DNA of 64,000 bases from Methylobacterium sp. WSM2598 (GCF_000379105.1 NZ_KB900609.1:1885985-1949984); one strand, 5' to 3'; positions 8,319 to 19,281 are shown, numbered from the stretch's first letter. Translations and numbers: made by a program. Notes: a model not told the origin generated them from the letters alone.

Positions 8319-8519
8319 TCAGCGGGCGGCGGCGGCGATCTCGCTCTCGCGCACGGCCCGTTCCCCCATGCGGGAGCGGATCCGGTAGGTGGCTTCCCCG
8401 GTCCGGTCCTCCGGCATCAGCTGCACGACCTCGAACACCTCCCCGCTGCTGGCGAGGGAGTCGGAGAAGCCGCTGCGGAGCATGCGGACTTGCTGATGCA
8501 GCTTGAATTTGTGCGACAT
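8319..8519 (-). CDS. Small conserved protein (MSHKFKL family)
   Basis: 66 residues, ATG 8519. Opens MSHKFKLHQQVRMLRSG and continues with VFEVVQLMPEDR, GEATYRIRSRMGERAVRESE. This reads like a compact SH3-like beta barrel: a basic first strand, an F/Y-EVV-L-P turn and a closing YRI-S ... RVVRESE strand. Short proteins of this pattern are common in Methylobacterium and other Rhizobiales, to my knowledge without a defined function. No signal peptide or membrane segment. Confidence 0.75.
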   Translation of the reverse strand: MSHKFKLHQQVRMLRSGFSDSLASSGEVFEVVQLMPEDRTGEATYRIRSRMGERAVRESEIAAAAR

Positions 8520-8633
8520 GGGTCGAGTCTCTCCCGACGAGGGGCGACGCGCCGGCCTCGACGCGTCGCGGAGGTGAGGCCCCGCGGGTGCCGCCGCGGG
8601 GACCGAGGCTGCTGCCGCCGAAGGCGGGGAGCG

Positions 8634-8996
8634 TCACCCGCGCTGGCGGGCCTTGCGGGCCGCGTAGCGGGCGTCGCGGGCAGCCTTCCGGTCGGCCTGC
8701 AGCGACAGGGCCCGGGCCGAGGCCTCGGCCTCCTCCCGCGCCCGCGCCGCGGCCTCGACCTCGCGCCGGCGCGCCTGCTCGGCCGCCGCCAGGGCGGCCT
8801 CGGCGGCGCGCTCGGCCTCCCGCTCGGCCGCGCGCAGGGCGCGGGCCTCGGCGAGGGCCTGCCGCTCGGCGCGGCGCGCGGCCAGGGCCGGATCGTCATC
8901 GGCCGGCCGGTCGCGGAAGCGCGCCAGCATGGCCTGCCGGGAAGCGGCGGCCGATCTCAGCCGATCTCCCAGCGGGGCGTCCTGAAATCGCGCCAC
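8634..8996 (-). CDS. DUF6481-like coiled-coil protein
   Basis: 120 residues from GTG 8996. N-terminus ARFQDAPLGDRLRSAAASRQ followed by an almost uninterrupted Ala/Glu/Arg helix (about residues 35-115), strongly charged and heptad-like, with a basic end (DARYAARKARQRG). This is the pattern of the DUF6481 small proteins. The GTG lies two bases after the stop of the gene at 9220-8999, so the pair is probably coupled. Function unknown; nucleic-acid or ribosome association would be a guess from the charge. Confidence 0.7.
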   Translation of the reverse strand: MARFQDAPLGDRLRSAAASRQAMLARFRDRPADDDPALAARRAERQALAEARALRAAEREAERAAEAALAAAEQARRREVEAAARAREEAEASARALSLQADRKAARDARYAARKARQRG

Positions 8997-8998
8997 GG

Positions 8999-9220
8999 CT
9001 AGGCCCGGCTCAGGCTGACGGTGCGCACCGGACTCGAGAACCTGTCGGCCAGATGCCAGCGCAACTCCCGCGTCGAATGATAGTCGTAGGTCCTGTCGAG
9101 CAGGTGGCTGACGTCGACGCGTTCGTCGCCGACCTTCTGCCAGATCTGCCGCACCTGGAACGTCAGCGGCTCGGCCGCCGCGGAACCCGGAAGATGATTC
9201 GAAATAAACGTAAAATTCAC
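8999..9220 (-). CDS. Small hypothetical protein
   Basis: 73 residues from GTG 9220. Sequence is mixed and protein-like rather than low-complexity: FTFISNHLPG, LTFQVRQIWQKVGDERVDVS, TYDYHSTRELRWHLADRF. Predicted two or three strands and a helix, cytosolic, no known motif. The region upstream (9195-9235) is AT-richer and may hold its promoter. Close coupling to the DUF6481-like gene supports it being real. Confidence 0.55.
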   Translation of the reverse strand: MNFTFISNHLPGSAAAEPLTFQVRQIWQKVGDERVDVSHLLDRTYDYHSTRELRWHLADRFSSPVRTVSLSRA

Positions 9221-9269
9221 TCAGAGTAACCTATCGGAGTTCAGGTCTGTCCACTCGGAACAGGGGAGG

Positions 9270-9293
9270 GATGCGGCCGGACCCGGCCGCATC
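9270..9293 (-). terminator. Hairpin downstream of the cold-shock gene
   Basis: Perfect 10-bp stem GATGCGGCCG / CGGCCGCATC with loop GACC, 15 bases past the stop of the cold-shock gene. No T-run follows, so termination strength is uncertain. Confidence 0.4.
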
Positions 9294-9307
9294 GATCGCC
9301 GGAGGGT

Positions 9308-9517
9308 CTACGCGGCCCGGAGGCTGCCGGCGGATTGCTTGCCGCTGCGGCGATCGGTCTCGAGCTCGTAGGACACCTTCTGGCCCTCGGAGAGGGTCTG
9401 CAGGCCCGAGCGCTCGACGGCCGAGATGTGAACGAAGACGTCCTTGCCGCCGTCGTCCGGCTGAATGAAACCAAAGCCCTTCTGGCCGTTGAACCACTTG
9501 ACGGTGCCGGTGCTCAT
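9308..9517 (-). CDS. Cold-shock protein, CspA family
   Basis: 69 residues from ATG 9517; in-frame ATGs at 9520 and 9529 could add up to four residues. Single OB-fold domain with the RNP1 motif KGFGFI (residues about 15-20) and RNP2 motif [10 protein letters not shown], after the opening [10 protein letters not shown]. It binds single-stranded RNA/DNA and acts as an RNA chaperone. The end ([15 protein letters not shown]) matches the alphaproteobacterial type. The 5' region to about 9640 is AT-richer than its surroundings and may hold a structured leader of the kind cold-shock mRNAs often carry. Confidence 0.93.
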   Translation of the reverse strand: MSTGTVKWFNGQKGFGFIQPDDGGKDVFVHISAVERSGLQTLSEGQKVSYELETDRRSGKQSAGSLRAA

Positions 9518-9789
9518 CATCGTATCCATGTTTTTCGCGAGTGCACGCGTGAACCCGGCGCGCTTCAGCGCGGCCAAGTCTCGCCTGATCGATAGTTTTG
9601 GAGAGAGTGTCAGAGCGTGCGCCCGGCAAAAGCTGGGCGAAGAGGCCCGGAAGTCCGGCCAAAGATCGATAGATGTAATATGGGCCGGTTCCACCCCGAT
9701 GGCAAGGCGCCCGGGCGAAAAGACCCGGCCCCGCGCGCCGTCGCTGCCCGACGCCTGCGAGGATGCGGGCGGCCCGGCGCCGCCGCGCG
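9518..9789. other. Leader region of the cold-shock gene; otherwise empty
   Basis: Non-coding stretch of 272 bases. The part next to the cold-shock gene (about 9520-9690) is clearly less GC-rich, with runs such as TAGTTTTGG and AGATGTAATATGG, and probably contains its promoter and untranslated leader. The rest (9700-9789) has no feature I can name. Confidence 0.4.
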
Positions 9790-9996
9790 TCAGCGCCGCC
9801 GCGAGTCGGAGCCGGCGCGGAAGGCCCGCTCCACCGCCGCGAGGGCCTGGGCGCGCGCCTTGGCCTCGCTCTCGTGCGGCCGGTCCGACCGTTCGAGGAG
9901 CTTGCCGTGCCGGCGGATCGCCCAGCCGTAATGGCCCTTGGGCCGGGCCAGCGGTGAAACTTCGATCGCGAAGGGGTACAGGCTTGTGTCGTTCAT
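9790..9996 (-). CDS. Small conserved hypothetical protein
   Basis: 68 residues from ATG 9996 ([20 protein letters not shown]). Contains [17 protein letters not shown] followed by an Ala/Glu/Arg helix that ends the protein. Looks like a beta hairpin plus helix; the sentence-like motif F-I-V-P-L-G-Y-W-I-R-G recurs in many short rhizobial proteins of unknown role. A longer start at 10025 exists but adds a segment unlike the family. Confidence 0.65.
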   Translation of the reverse strand: MNDTSLYPFAIEVSPLARPKGHYGWAIRRHGKLLERSDRPHESEAKARAQALAAVERAFRAGSDSRRR

Positions 9997-10083
9997 CACA
10001 CGGACATCGCACGAAAGGCGCGCCATGACCATCTACGGCGCTCCACGGACCGCGCCCGCGTCCCGAAACCAGAGGCCTTCCCG

Positions 10084-10788
10084 GTGACAGAATGGGTTCA
10101 ACTCGATGCCGCCGCCATCCCGGGCGAGCGGGAGCCGATGCGCCTCATGCAGCGAGGCCACGAGTTCACGATCTGCGTCGGCCGGATCGAGCTGATGAGC
10201 AACCGCGCCTGCACCTCCGAGGCGGCCCTCGCCGCCCTCGCCTGCGCCCGCCTGCGGGACCGCCCGCGGGCCAGGGTGCTGATCGGCGGGCTCGGCATGG
10301 GCTTCACGCTCCGGGCCGCGCTCGACGCGCTCGGGCCGGACGCCCGGGTCGTCGTGGCGGAACTGGTGCCGGCCGTGGTGGCCTGGGCGCGCGGCCCGCT
10401 GGCCCACGTCTTCGCCGGGAGCCTCGACGATCCGCGGGTCGAGCTGCGGGAGGACGACGTCAAGCGCGTGATGCAGCAGGGGCAGGCGGATTACGACGCG
10501 ATCCTGCTCGACGTCGACAACGGCCCCGAGGCGCTGACGCGGGTGGAGAACGACCGCCTCTACGACAGCTGGGGCCTGAGGCGGGCGCGCTACGCCCTGC
10601 GCTCGAGCGGCGTCCTCGGCGTCTGGTCCGGCGGGCCCGACCGGCGCTTCAAGGCCCGCCTGCGCAACACGGGCTTCGCCGTGGAGGAGGTCCGCGTGCA
10701 CGCGAACGGCCGCAGCGGCCGCCGTCACGTCGTCTGGCTCGCCACGCCCTCGGAGACCGGGACGCCGTTCTGCTGGCCCGCGCCGTGA
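10084..10788 (+). CDS. Spermidine synthase-like / SAM-dependent methyltransferase-fold protein
   Basis: 234 residues from GTG 10084. Rossmann methyltransferase fold: motif [19 protein letters not shown] (about 74-91), acidic strand end [11 protein letters not shown], then [11 protein letters not shown] and [15 protein letters not shown] (about 138-152). This order ([24 protein letters not shown]) matches the spermidine-synthase-like family, but it lacks the N-terminal beta domain of true spermidine synthases, so polyamine synthesis should not be assumed. Monocistronic; convergent with the next gene, ten bases away. Confidence 0.75.
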   Translation: MTEWVQLDAAAIPGEREPMRLMQRGHEFTICVGRIELMSNRACTSEAALAALACARLRDRPRARVLIGGLGMGFTLRAALDALGPDARVVVAELVPAVVAWARGPLAHVFAGSLDDPRVELREDDVKRVMQQGQADYDAILLDVDNGPEALTRVENDRLYDSWGLRRARYALRSSGVLGVWSGGPDRRFKARLRNTGFAVEEVRVHANGRSGRRHVVWLATPSETGTPFCWPAP

Positions 10789-10797
10789 GGGGGCGGG

Positions 10798-11277
10798 TCA
10801 GGCCGCATCGAGCCGCCGGACCACCCTGAGCGGGGAGGTGGTGACCAGCTCCCGGTAGGTTCCGACCGGCGGGCGCTCGGGGCCCTCGCTGCCCTTCCAG
10901 TAGAGCTCGGCGAGCAGCACCGCCTCGTCGCCGCCGCAGCGGACCGCCTCGGCGATGGTCCAGTCGCCGACATGGGTCGGGGCCGCCGCATCGATCGACT
11001 CGACCTCGTAGAGCGGCTCGCGCACGCGCCCGGCATGCCGGGCGCACTGCGTCTCGACATAGGCGCGCACGTCCTCCTCCGTGAGGCAGGCGAAGATGCT
11101 GCGCAGGCGCGACGGCTTGTCCCGGAATCCGGCCGCCCTGACCTCTTCGAGGATTTTCTCGCGCGCGTGATCGTAGTGACAATGCAGCGAGACACCGATC
11201 ATGCGGCCGTAATGTCCGGGCCGCAGGATCGCGCCGACCGGCGGGTAATGGTCGGCCGCGTGAAAGAGACGGGTCAT
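10798..11277 (-). CDS. Hypothetical protein, possibly DUF2441-like
   Basis: 159 residues from ATG 11277 (MTRLFHAADHYPPVGAILRP). N-terminal strand-rich part, then a helix EKILEEVRAAGFRDKPSRL and IFACLTEEDVRAYVET, which together resemble the DUF2441 fold seen in short bacterial proteins. The second half has VGDWTIAEAV and AELYWKGSEGP. No catalytic motif recognised. The family name is a weak inference from the layout. Confidence 0.6.
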   Translation of the reverse strand: MTRLFHAADHYPPVGAILRPGHYGRMIGVSLHCHYDHAREKILEEVRAAGFRDKPSRLRSIFACLTEEDVRAYVETQCARHAGRVREPLYEVESIDAAAPTHVGDWTIAEAVRCGGDEAVLLAELYWKGSEGPERPPVGTYRELVTTSPLRVVRRLDAA

Positions 11278-11448
11278 GCGCGCGAGGATCACACCGAAAC
11301 ACTGGTCCGTCCAGGAACGGATGGGCGGGGACCGGGGAGAAAATCCGGTCCTGGCCGGAACAAAAGAGCGCTTGCGGCGTCAATACGGTCAGGGTTGCGG
11401 CGCCCCGCAGGCCCCGTCCCGTCATGCCCGACAGAGCTGGAGATCGCG

Positions 11449-11658
11449 ATGACCAAGCTCTTCATCGGCAGCCTCCGCACGCGGCGCGGCTACCGACCGC
11501 CGATCACGATTCGGGCGACCTCCCGCTCGGAGGCGCTGTCGTTCCTGCAGGCGACCTATCCGGAGGACCGCGTCGAGGCCGTGCTGCCGGCGCAATGGTG
11601 GCCGCCGGGCTCGGATACCGGTTCGGTGATCGGCGACATCCGCGAGCACCGGGGCTGA
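11449..11658 (+). CDS. Small hypothetical protein
   Basis: 69 residues, ATG 11449, with AGAGCTGGAGAT just upstream offering a ribosome site. Strand-helix-strand look: KLFIGSLRTRRGYRPPITIR, then a helix SEALSFLQATYPED, RVEAVLPAQWWPPG. The start resembles small proteins in which a basic strand is followed by an ATSRSEA helix. Function unknown. Confidence 0.55.
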   Translation: MTKLFIGSLRTRRGYRPPITIRATSRSEALSFLQATYPEDRVEAVLPAQWWPPGSDTGSVIGDIREHRG

Positions 11659-11704
11659 GGGGGCGGCCGCGCTCCCCGACCGGGCCGGGCTGCGGCAGCC
11701 GCCC

Positions 11705-12598
11705 TCACGCCGGCGGCAGGGCGGCGAGCAGGCTGCGCAGGAAGGCCCCGACGGCCCGCGGCAGCCGGCGATCCCGCATCGTCTGCACCTGGATGCCCCG
11801 CATCAGCCCGCCCTGCGTCCGGATCGGGACCGCGGCGAGTTCCCCGAGCCGCAGGGGCGTCTCCACCGAGAGGGCCGACATCACCGCGACGCCCCGCGTG
11901 CGCCGCACGAAGGGAAGCAGCGCCCAGAGATGGTTGGCGGTCAGGGTCGGCTCGATGGCCACCCCCTCGGCCGCGCAGGCGGCGTCGAAGATGCGCCGCG
12001 CCGTGGTGTCCCGGGTCGGCAGCGCGACCGGGTGGGCGGTGAGGTCGGCGAGGCGCAGGAGCGGCGCCCCCGCGAGCGGGTGTCCGGGCGCCGCCACCAC
12101 GATCATCTCCACCCGCGCGTTGTAGACCACCCGCACCGGCGGGACGGCATCCATGGCGAAGGTCATCCCGATATCGGCGTCGCCCGCGGCGACCACCTGC
12201 GTCACCTGGGCCGGGGGCAGGATCGTCAGCTCGAAGCGGATCCCCGGATGGCTCCCGTGGAAGGCCGCGATGGCGTTCGGCAGGATGTCGAGGGCGAAGC
12301 CCTCGGAACTCGCCACCCGGATCAGGCCCCGGACCAGCCCCTGCAGGTCGCGGATCTCGGTCACGACCTGCTCGGTGCGCATCAGCACCTGGTGGGCGTG
12401 CTGGGCCAGCAACTCGCCGGCCGGGCTCGGCACCATGCCGCGCGGCCGCCGTTCGAACAGCACGCAGTCGAGCTCGGCCTCCAAGTTGGCGATCTGCCGG
12501 CTGATCGCCGAGGCGGCGACGTTGAGCTGCGCGCTCGCCGCCGCGATCGATCCCGTTCGCGCCACGGCCAGGAAGTACCGCAGGCTGCTGGTCTGCAT
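11705..12598 (-). CDS. LysR-family transcriptional regulator
   Basis: 297 residues from ATG 12598 (MQTSSLRYFLAVARTGSIAA). Winged helix-turn-helix at residues 1-65 (GSIAAASAQLNVAASAISRQ), then a periplasmic-binding-protein-like effector domain (about 90-290) with ADIGMTFAMDAVPPVRVVYN and the usual GHPLAG turn. Divergent from the peptide-type ABC operon across a 162-base gap that holds a perfect dyad with LysR-box spacing, so it probably controls that operon and itself. Effector unknown; a peptide or amino-acid derivative is a reasonable guess. Confidence 0.9.
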   Translation of the reverse strand: MQTSSLRYFLAVARTGSIAAASAQLNVAASAISRQIANLEAELDCVLFERRPRGMVPSPAGELLAQHAHQVLMRTEQVVTEIRDLQGLVRGLIRVASSEGFALDILPNAIAAFHGSHPGIRFELTILPPAQVTQVVAAGDADIGMTFAMDAVPPVRVVYNARVEMIVVAAPGHPLAGAPLLRLADLTAHPVALPTRDTTARRIFDAACAAEGVAIEPTLTANHLWALLPFVRRTRGVAVMSALSVETPLRLGELAAVPIRTQGGLMRGIQVQTMRDRRLPRAVGAFLRSLLAALPPA

Positions 12599-12619
12599 CG
12601 CTCCCGCCCCCGCCGACCC

Positions 12620-12634
12620 TTGCCGGATCGGCAA
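12620..12634. promoter_or_regulatory. Candidate LysR operator (T-N11-A dyad)
   Basis: TTGCCG-GAT-CGGCAA is a perfect inverted repeat with six-base arms; T12621 and A12633 fit the T-N11-A rule for LysR-type sites. It lies 22 bases upstream of the lysR start, in the divergent promoter region, where autoregulatory sites are usually found. Confidence 0.45.
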
Positions 12635-12760
12635 CGGACGCTTCGCCAAATTCTACTTGCTGCGAACCATCCTGCACAACACTCTGGCATGGTCACGAAA
12701 GCGGCAGGAGCTCCGCGGGACCCATCCGGGGCGGTGCCGCACTCTGAGAGGCGATCCGAC

Positions 12761-14335
12761 ATGCTGAGACGGACCCGACCGGCCCCCCGCCTCGCCCGCA
12801 CCGCCCCGCGCGGTCGCGGAGCGGCGGCCCTGCTCCTGGCCGGGACGGCCTTCCTGGCCGGGGCGGCGGGCCCGGCCCTCGCCGGCAAGGCCAACGACAC
12901 CCTGGTCTACGCCTCGGACAGCGAGCCCGAGAACGTCAGCCCCTATCACAACAGCGCCCGCGAGGGGGTCATCCTGGCCCGCAACGCCTGGGACACGCTG
13001 CTCTACCGCGATCCCGCCACCGGCACCTACCAGCCGATGCTGGCGACCGCCTGGACATGGGCCGATCCCGTCACCCTCGACCTCACCATCCGGGAGGGCG
13101 TGGTCTTCCACAACGGCGATCCGCTCACGCCGGAGGACGTCGCCTTCACCTTCAACTACGTGCTCACGCCCGAGGCGCGCACGGTCACCAAGCAGAACGT
13201 CGACTGGATGAAGTCCACCGAGGTGCTGGGCCCGCACACGGTGCGCATCCACCTGAAGGCGCCGTTCCCGGCCGCGCTCGAATACCTCGCGGGTCCGACC
13301 CCTATCTTCCCGGCGGCCTATTTCAAGAAGGTGGGGCTCGACGGCTTCGCCAAGGCGCCGGTCGGCACGGGGCCCTACCGGATCGTCAGCGTCGAGAGCG
13401 GGCGCGGCGTCAAGCTCGAGCGCTTCGAGAAGTACTGGTCCGGCAGCCCGATCGGGCGGCCGAAGATCGGCAAGCTCGAATTCCGGGTCATCCCGGACGC
13501 CGACAGCCGGATGGCCGAGCTCGTCACCGGCGGCATCGACTGGATCTGGCGCGTGCCGAGCGACCAGGCCGATCAGCTGCGCGCGGCGCCCGGGATCACG
13601 GTGCTGAGCGCCGAGACGATGCGGGTCGGCTTCCTGCAATTCGACGTCGGCGGCCGGGCGATGGAGAAGTCGCCCCTCAGGGACGTGCGGGTGCGCCGGG
13701 CGATCTCCTACGCGATCGACCGCAAGGCGATGGTCGACAACCTCGTGCGCGGCGGCGCGCGCGTGATGAACGTGCTGTGCTTCTCCGGGCAGTTCGGCTG
13801 CGTCGAGGAGGGCGCCCCGCGCTACGCCTACGATCCCGCCAAGGCCAAGGCGCTGCTCAAGGAGGCGGGCTACCCGGACGGGTTCGAGATCGACCTCGCG
13901 GCCTATCGCGAGCGCGACTACGCCGAGGCCGTGATCGGCTACCTGCGGGCGGTCGGCATCCGGGCGCGGCTCAACTACCTGCGCTACGCCGCCTTCCGGG
14001 ACGCGCTGCGCGGCGGCAAGGTCTCGATCGGCTTCCAGACCTGGGGCTCGTTCTCGGTCAACGACGTCTCGGCCTTCACGGGCGTGTATTTCCGCGGCGG
14101 CGACGAGGATCTGACCCGCGACCCGGCGGTGATCGCGGCGCTCCAGGCCGGCGACACCGCGAGCGACCCGGGCGAGCGCAAGGCGAAGTACGCCGAGGCG
14201 CTCTCGCGCATCGCCGGCGAGGCCTACGCGCTGCCGATGTTCTCCTACCCGTCGAACTACGCCTTCACCCAGGACCTGAACTTCACGGCGCAGCCCGACG
14301 AGGTGCCGCGCTTCTACGCCGCCTCCTGGAAGTGA
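12761..14335 (+). CDS. Peptide-type ABC transporter substrate-binding protein (SBP_bac_5)
   Basis: 524 residues from ATG 12761. Arg-rich signal peptide with hydrophobic core AAALLLAGTAFLAGAAGPALA (residues about 26-46). Mature part starts NDTLVYASDSEPENVSPYHN and follows the family 5 pattern: REGVVFHNGDPLTPEDVAFT, AYDPAKAKALLKEAGYPDGF and a late FRGGDEDLTRD. This family carries di/oligopeptides, nickel or glutathione-like ligands to the permeases encoded next. GAGAGGCGATCCGAC precedes the start. First gene of an operon with two permeases, an M20 peptidase and a double ATPase. Confidence 0.93.
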   Translation: MLRRTRPAPRLARTAPRGRGAAALLLAGTAFLAGAAGPALAGKANDTLVYASDSEPENVSPYHNSAREGVILARNAWDTLLYRDPATGTYQPMLATAWTWADPVTLDLTIREGVVFHNGDPLTPEDVAFTFNYVLTPEARTVTKQNVDWMKSTEVLGPHTVRIHLKAPFPAALEYLAGPTPIFPAAYFKKVGLDGFAKAPVGTGPYRIVSVESGRGVKLERFEKYWSGSPIGRPKIGKLEFRVIPDADSRMAELVTGGIDWIWRVPSDQADQLRAAPGITVLSAETMRVGFLQFDVGGRAMEKSPLRDVRVRRAISYAIDRKAMVDNLVRGGARVMNVLCFSGQFGCVEEGAPRYAYDPAKAKALLKEAGYPDGFEIDLAAYRERDYAEAVIGYLRAVGIRARLNYLRYAAFRDALRGGKVSIGFQTWGSFSVNDVSAFTGVYFRGGDEDLTRDPAVIAALQAGDTASDPGERKAKYAEALSRIAGEAYALPMFSYPSNYAFTQDLNFTAQPDEVPRFYAASWK

Positions 14336-14342
14336 GGCCGCG

Positions 14343-15257
14343 ATGCTGCGCTTCGCCCTGCGCCGCGTGCTCGTGGCGCTCAGCGTCGCCGTCACCGTCT
14401 CGGTGGCGAGCTTCCTGCTGCTGCACCTCTCCGGCGACCTCGCCACGGCGATCGCCGGGCCCGATGCGACGGGCGCGCAGATCGAGGCGATCCGGACCCA
14501 GTACGGGCTCGACCGGCCCCTCCTCGCCCAGTTCGCCGCCTGGGCCTGGAAGGCGCTCCACCTCGATTTCGGCCAGTCCTTCTACTTCCGCGAGCAGGTC
14601 ACCGACCTGATCGCCGCCCGCCTGCCGGTGACGCTCATTCTCGGCGTCGTGGCGCTCGCCGTCGCCCTGTTCGTGGCGATCCCGCTCGGGGTGCTGGCGG
14701 CGGTGCGCCGCGACACCTGGATCGACCGCGCGGCCCTGTTCGTCTCGGTGCTGGGGCAGGCGATGCCGACCTTCTGGTTCGGCCTCGCCCTGATCATCGT
14801 GTTCTCGGTCAACCTGCGCTGGCTGCCGGTCTCGGGCAACGCCACCTGGAAGCATTTCGTGCTGCCCGCGGTGGCGCTCGGCTACTACGCCATGCCGGCG
14901 GTGATGCGGCTCACCCGCAACGGCATGCTGGAGGTGCTCTCCTCCGACTTCGTCCGCACCGCCCGGGCCAAGGGCCTGCCGCCGCGCAAGATCCTGGTCC
15001 GCCACGCCCTGCGCAACGCGGTGATCCCGGTGATCGCGCTCGCCGCGGTGCAGTTCGGCTTCATGCTCGGCGGATCGATCGTCGTCGAGGCGGTGTTCTC
15101 GCTCCAGGGGCTCGGCCAGCTCGCCTGGGAGTCGATCGCCCGCAACGACTTCCCGGTGGTGCAGGCGATCGTGCTGGTTCTGGCGATGATCTACATCGCG
15201 CTCACCCTGGCCGCCGACCTCCTCAACGCCCTCCTCGATCCGCGACTGCGCCAATGA
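14343..15257 (+). CDS. ABC transporter permease, DppB/OppB type
   Basis: 304 residues, six membrane helices. Starts MLRFALRRVLVALSVAVTVS, typical for DppB, and carries the ATPase-coupling EAA loop FVRTARAKGLPPRKILVRHA (about 203-222) followed by LRNAVIPVI. Pairs with the DppC-type permease, whose start overlaps this gene's stop by four bases. Confidence 0.93.
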   Translation: MLRFALRRVLVALSVAVTVSVASFLLLHLSGDLATAIAGPDATGAQIEAIRTQYGLDRPLLAQFAAWAWKALHLDFGQSFYFREQVTDLIAARLPVTLILGVVALAVALFVAIPLGVLAAVRRDTWIDRAALFVSVLGQAMPTFWFGLALIIVFSVNLRWLPVSGNATWKHFVLPAVALGYYAMPAVMRLTRNGMLEVLSSDFVRTARAKGLPPRKILVRHALRNAVIPVIALAAVQFGFMLGGSIVVEAVFSLQGLGQLAWESIARNDFPVVQAIVLVLAMIYIALTLAADLLNALLDPRLRQ

Positions 15258-16183
15258 TCGCCCCGAGCTCCCCGCCGGCCGAGCCCGGCCTCGTCCCCCC
15301 GGCCGCCGAGGCGCCGCTGCCGGTGCGCTCGCCGACCGCTATCGTGCTGCGCCGCGGCCTGTCGCACGCCGGCTTCCTGATCGGGGCCGGGCTCCTCGGG
15401 CTCGTCCTGCTCACGGCGCTCGCCGCGCCGCTGCTCGCCCCGCACGACCCCTACGCGCAGGACGTCTCGCGCCGCCTGATCCCGCCCATCTGGCAGGCCA
15501 AGGGCTCCTGGGAGCACCTGCTCGGCACCGACAAGCTCGGGCGGGACTATCTCAGCCGCCTGATCTACGGCAGCCAGATCTCGCTGCTGATCGGGTTCTC
15601 GGCGGCGCTGATCTCCGGGCTGATCGGCACGACGCTCGGCCTGCTGGCCGGCTATTTCGGCGGCCGGATCGACGCCCTGGTGAGCTACGTCGTCACCACG
15701 CGCCTCGCGCTGCCGGTCGTGCTGGTGGCGCTCGCCATGGCGGCGCTGGTCGGCGGCTCGCTCAAGGTCGTGGTGCTGGTCCTCGGCCTGCTGCTCTGGG
15801 ACCGCTTCGCGGTGGTGACGCGGGCGGCGACCCGGCAGGTGCGGGCCCAGGATTTCGTCGCCGCCGCCGAGGCGCAGGGCTTCTCGACCGCCCGGATCCT
15901 CCTGCAGGAGATCCTGCCCAACATCCTCAACGCGCTCATCGTGGTGGCGACGCTGGAGATGGCGCACGCCATCCTGCTCGAGGCCGCCCTGTCCTTCCTC
16001 GGCCTCGGCGTGCAGCCGCCGCTGCCCTCCTGGGGCCTGATGATCGCCGAGGGCAAGCCGTACATGCTGTTCCAGCCCTGGGTGATCACCATCCCGGGCG
16101 TGGCCCTGCTGGTCCTGGTGCTCGCCGTCAACCTGCTCGGGGATGGCCTGCGCGACATTACCGCCCCCGAGCGGCGTTCCTGA
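15254..16183 (+). CDS. ABC transporter permease, DppC/OppC type
   Basis: 309 residues. N-terminal cytosolic Pro/Ala-rich stretch of about 30 residues, first helix near 38-60, HLLGTDKLGRDYLSRLIYGS (the DppC hallmark segment), then five helices with the coupling loop DFVAAAEAQGFSTARILLQE and ILPNILNALIVV. ATGA overlap with the DppB-type gene shows coupling. Confidence 0.93.
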   Translation: MIAPSSPPAEPGLVPPAAEAPLPVRSPTAIVLRRGLSHAGFLIGAGLLGLVLLTALAAPLLAPHDPYAQDVSRRLIPPIWQAKGSWEHLLGTDKLGRDYLSRLIYGSQISLLIGFSAALISGLIGTTLGLLAGYFGGRIDALVSYVVTTRLALPVVLVALAMAALVGGSLKVVVLVLGLLLWDRFAVVTRAATRQVRAQDFVAAAEAQGFSTARILLQEILPNILNALIVVATLEMAHAILLEAALSFLGLGVQPPLPSWGLMIAEGKPYMLFQPWVITIPGVALLVLVLAVNLLGDGLRDITAPERRS

Positions 16184-16231
16184 CCGCGCGAACCTCCGTT
16201 CGAGGTCCGCCAAGAGTCTGATAGGTCTGCG

Positions 16232-17664
16232 ATGTCCCGACACGACGCCCTGGCGCGCGCGGCGCGCCACTTCGACGACGGCGGCTTCCTCGCCACGCTG
16301 CGGGAGGCGGTGGCGCGGCCCACCGAGAGCCAGGCGCCCGGCCAGATCCCGGCGCTCGCCGCCTACCTGGCCGAATTCCTGGTCCCGGCGACCGCGCGGC
16401 TCGGCTTCCGCCACCGCCTCCTCGACAATCCCGACGGCGTGCACGGGCCCTTCCTGATCGCCGAGCGCCACGAGGACGACGCCCTGCCGACCGTGCTGAT
16501 CTACGGCCATGGCGACACGGTGCGGGGCTATCCCGAGCAGTGGCGCGCGGGCCTCGACCCGTGGCGGATCGTCGTCGAGGGCGGGCGCTGGTACGGGCGC
16601 GGCACGGCCGACAACAAGGGCCAGCACCTCGTCAACCTCGCGGCCCTGGCGGCCGTGGCGGAGGCCCGCGGCGGACGGCTCGGCTTCAACGCGAAGCTCC
16701 TGATCGAGACGGGCGAGGAGACCGGCTCGCCGGGCCTGCGCGAGGTCTGCCGGCGGGAGCGCGAGGCGCTGCGGGCCGACCTCCTCCTCGCCTCGGACGG
16801 GCCGCGGGTGAGCGCCGAGCGCCCGACCCTCTTCCTCGGATCGCGCGGCGCCTTCAACTTCGAGCTCGCCGTCGACCTGCGCGAGGGCGGCCACCATTCG
16901 GGCAATTGGGGCGGGCTGCTGCGCAATCCCGGCACCGTGCTGGCGAACGCCATCGCGAGCCTGGTCGATTCTCGCGGGGCGATCCGCGTCGCGCGCCTGC
17001 GCCCGCCGCCGATCCCGCCCGGCGTGCGGGAGGCGCTCGCCGACATCACGGTGGGCGGCGACCCGGACGGTCCGGCGATCGACGCGGAGTGGGGCGAGCC
17101 CGGCCTCAGCCCGGCCGAGCGCGTCTACGGCTGGAACGCGCTCGAAGTCCTCGCCTTCAAGACCGGCGACCCGGACGGTCCGCTCAACGCGGTGCCGCCC
17201 TCCGCCAAGGCGACCCTGCAGCTGCGCTTCGTGGTCGGCACCGACTGGGAGACTCTGATCCCGGCGCTCCGCGCGCATCTCGACGCGCACGGCTTCCCGA
17301 TGGTGGCGGTGCGGCCGGCCCGCACCGAGGTGTTCCGGGCGACCCGCCTGCCGGTCGAGGACCCCTGGGTCGCCTGGGCGCTCGCCTCGATCGCCGAGAG
17401 CACGGGCAAGCGGCCGGCCCTGCTGCCCAATCTCGGCGGCTCGCTGCCGAACGACGCCTTCTCGGAGATCCTCGGGCTGCCGACGCTCTGGGTGCCGCAT
17501 TCCTACCCGGCCTGCTCGCAGCACGCCCCGGACGAGCACCTGCTCGCCCCGCTCACCCGCGAGGCCCTCGTCCTGATGGCCGGCCTCTACTGGGATCTCG
17601 GCGAGACCGGCCCGGCGGTGCTGGCGCGGCGCGCGAGCGGCCGCGGCGTCCGGGGGGGAGCGCC

Positions 17665-17668
<4 letters not shown>
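16232..17668 (+). CDS. M20-family metallopeptidase
   Basis: 478 residues. Binuclear zinc peptidase with the expected ligands: YGHGDTVRGYP (His, and Asp two later), GRGTADNKGQ (bridging Asp), ETGEETGSPG (catalytic Glu and Glu ligand), DGPR, and a late His in PHSYPACSQHAPDEH. The dimerisation domain starts around HHSGNWGG. Lies between the permease and ATPase genes, so it probably hydrolyses an imported peptide or N-acyl amino acid in the cytosol. Its stop overlaps the GTG of the ATPase. Confidence 0.9.

Positions 17669-19281
<1,613 letters not shown>

Noticed and set aside
10084..10788. Spermidine synthase
   Set aside because: The Rossmann fold fits, but the N-terminal beta domain of polyamine aminopropyltransferases is missing, so only the fold is called.
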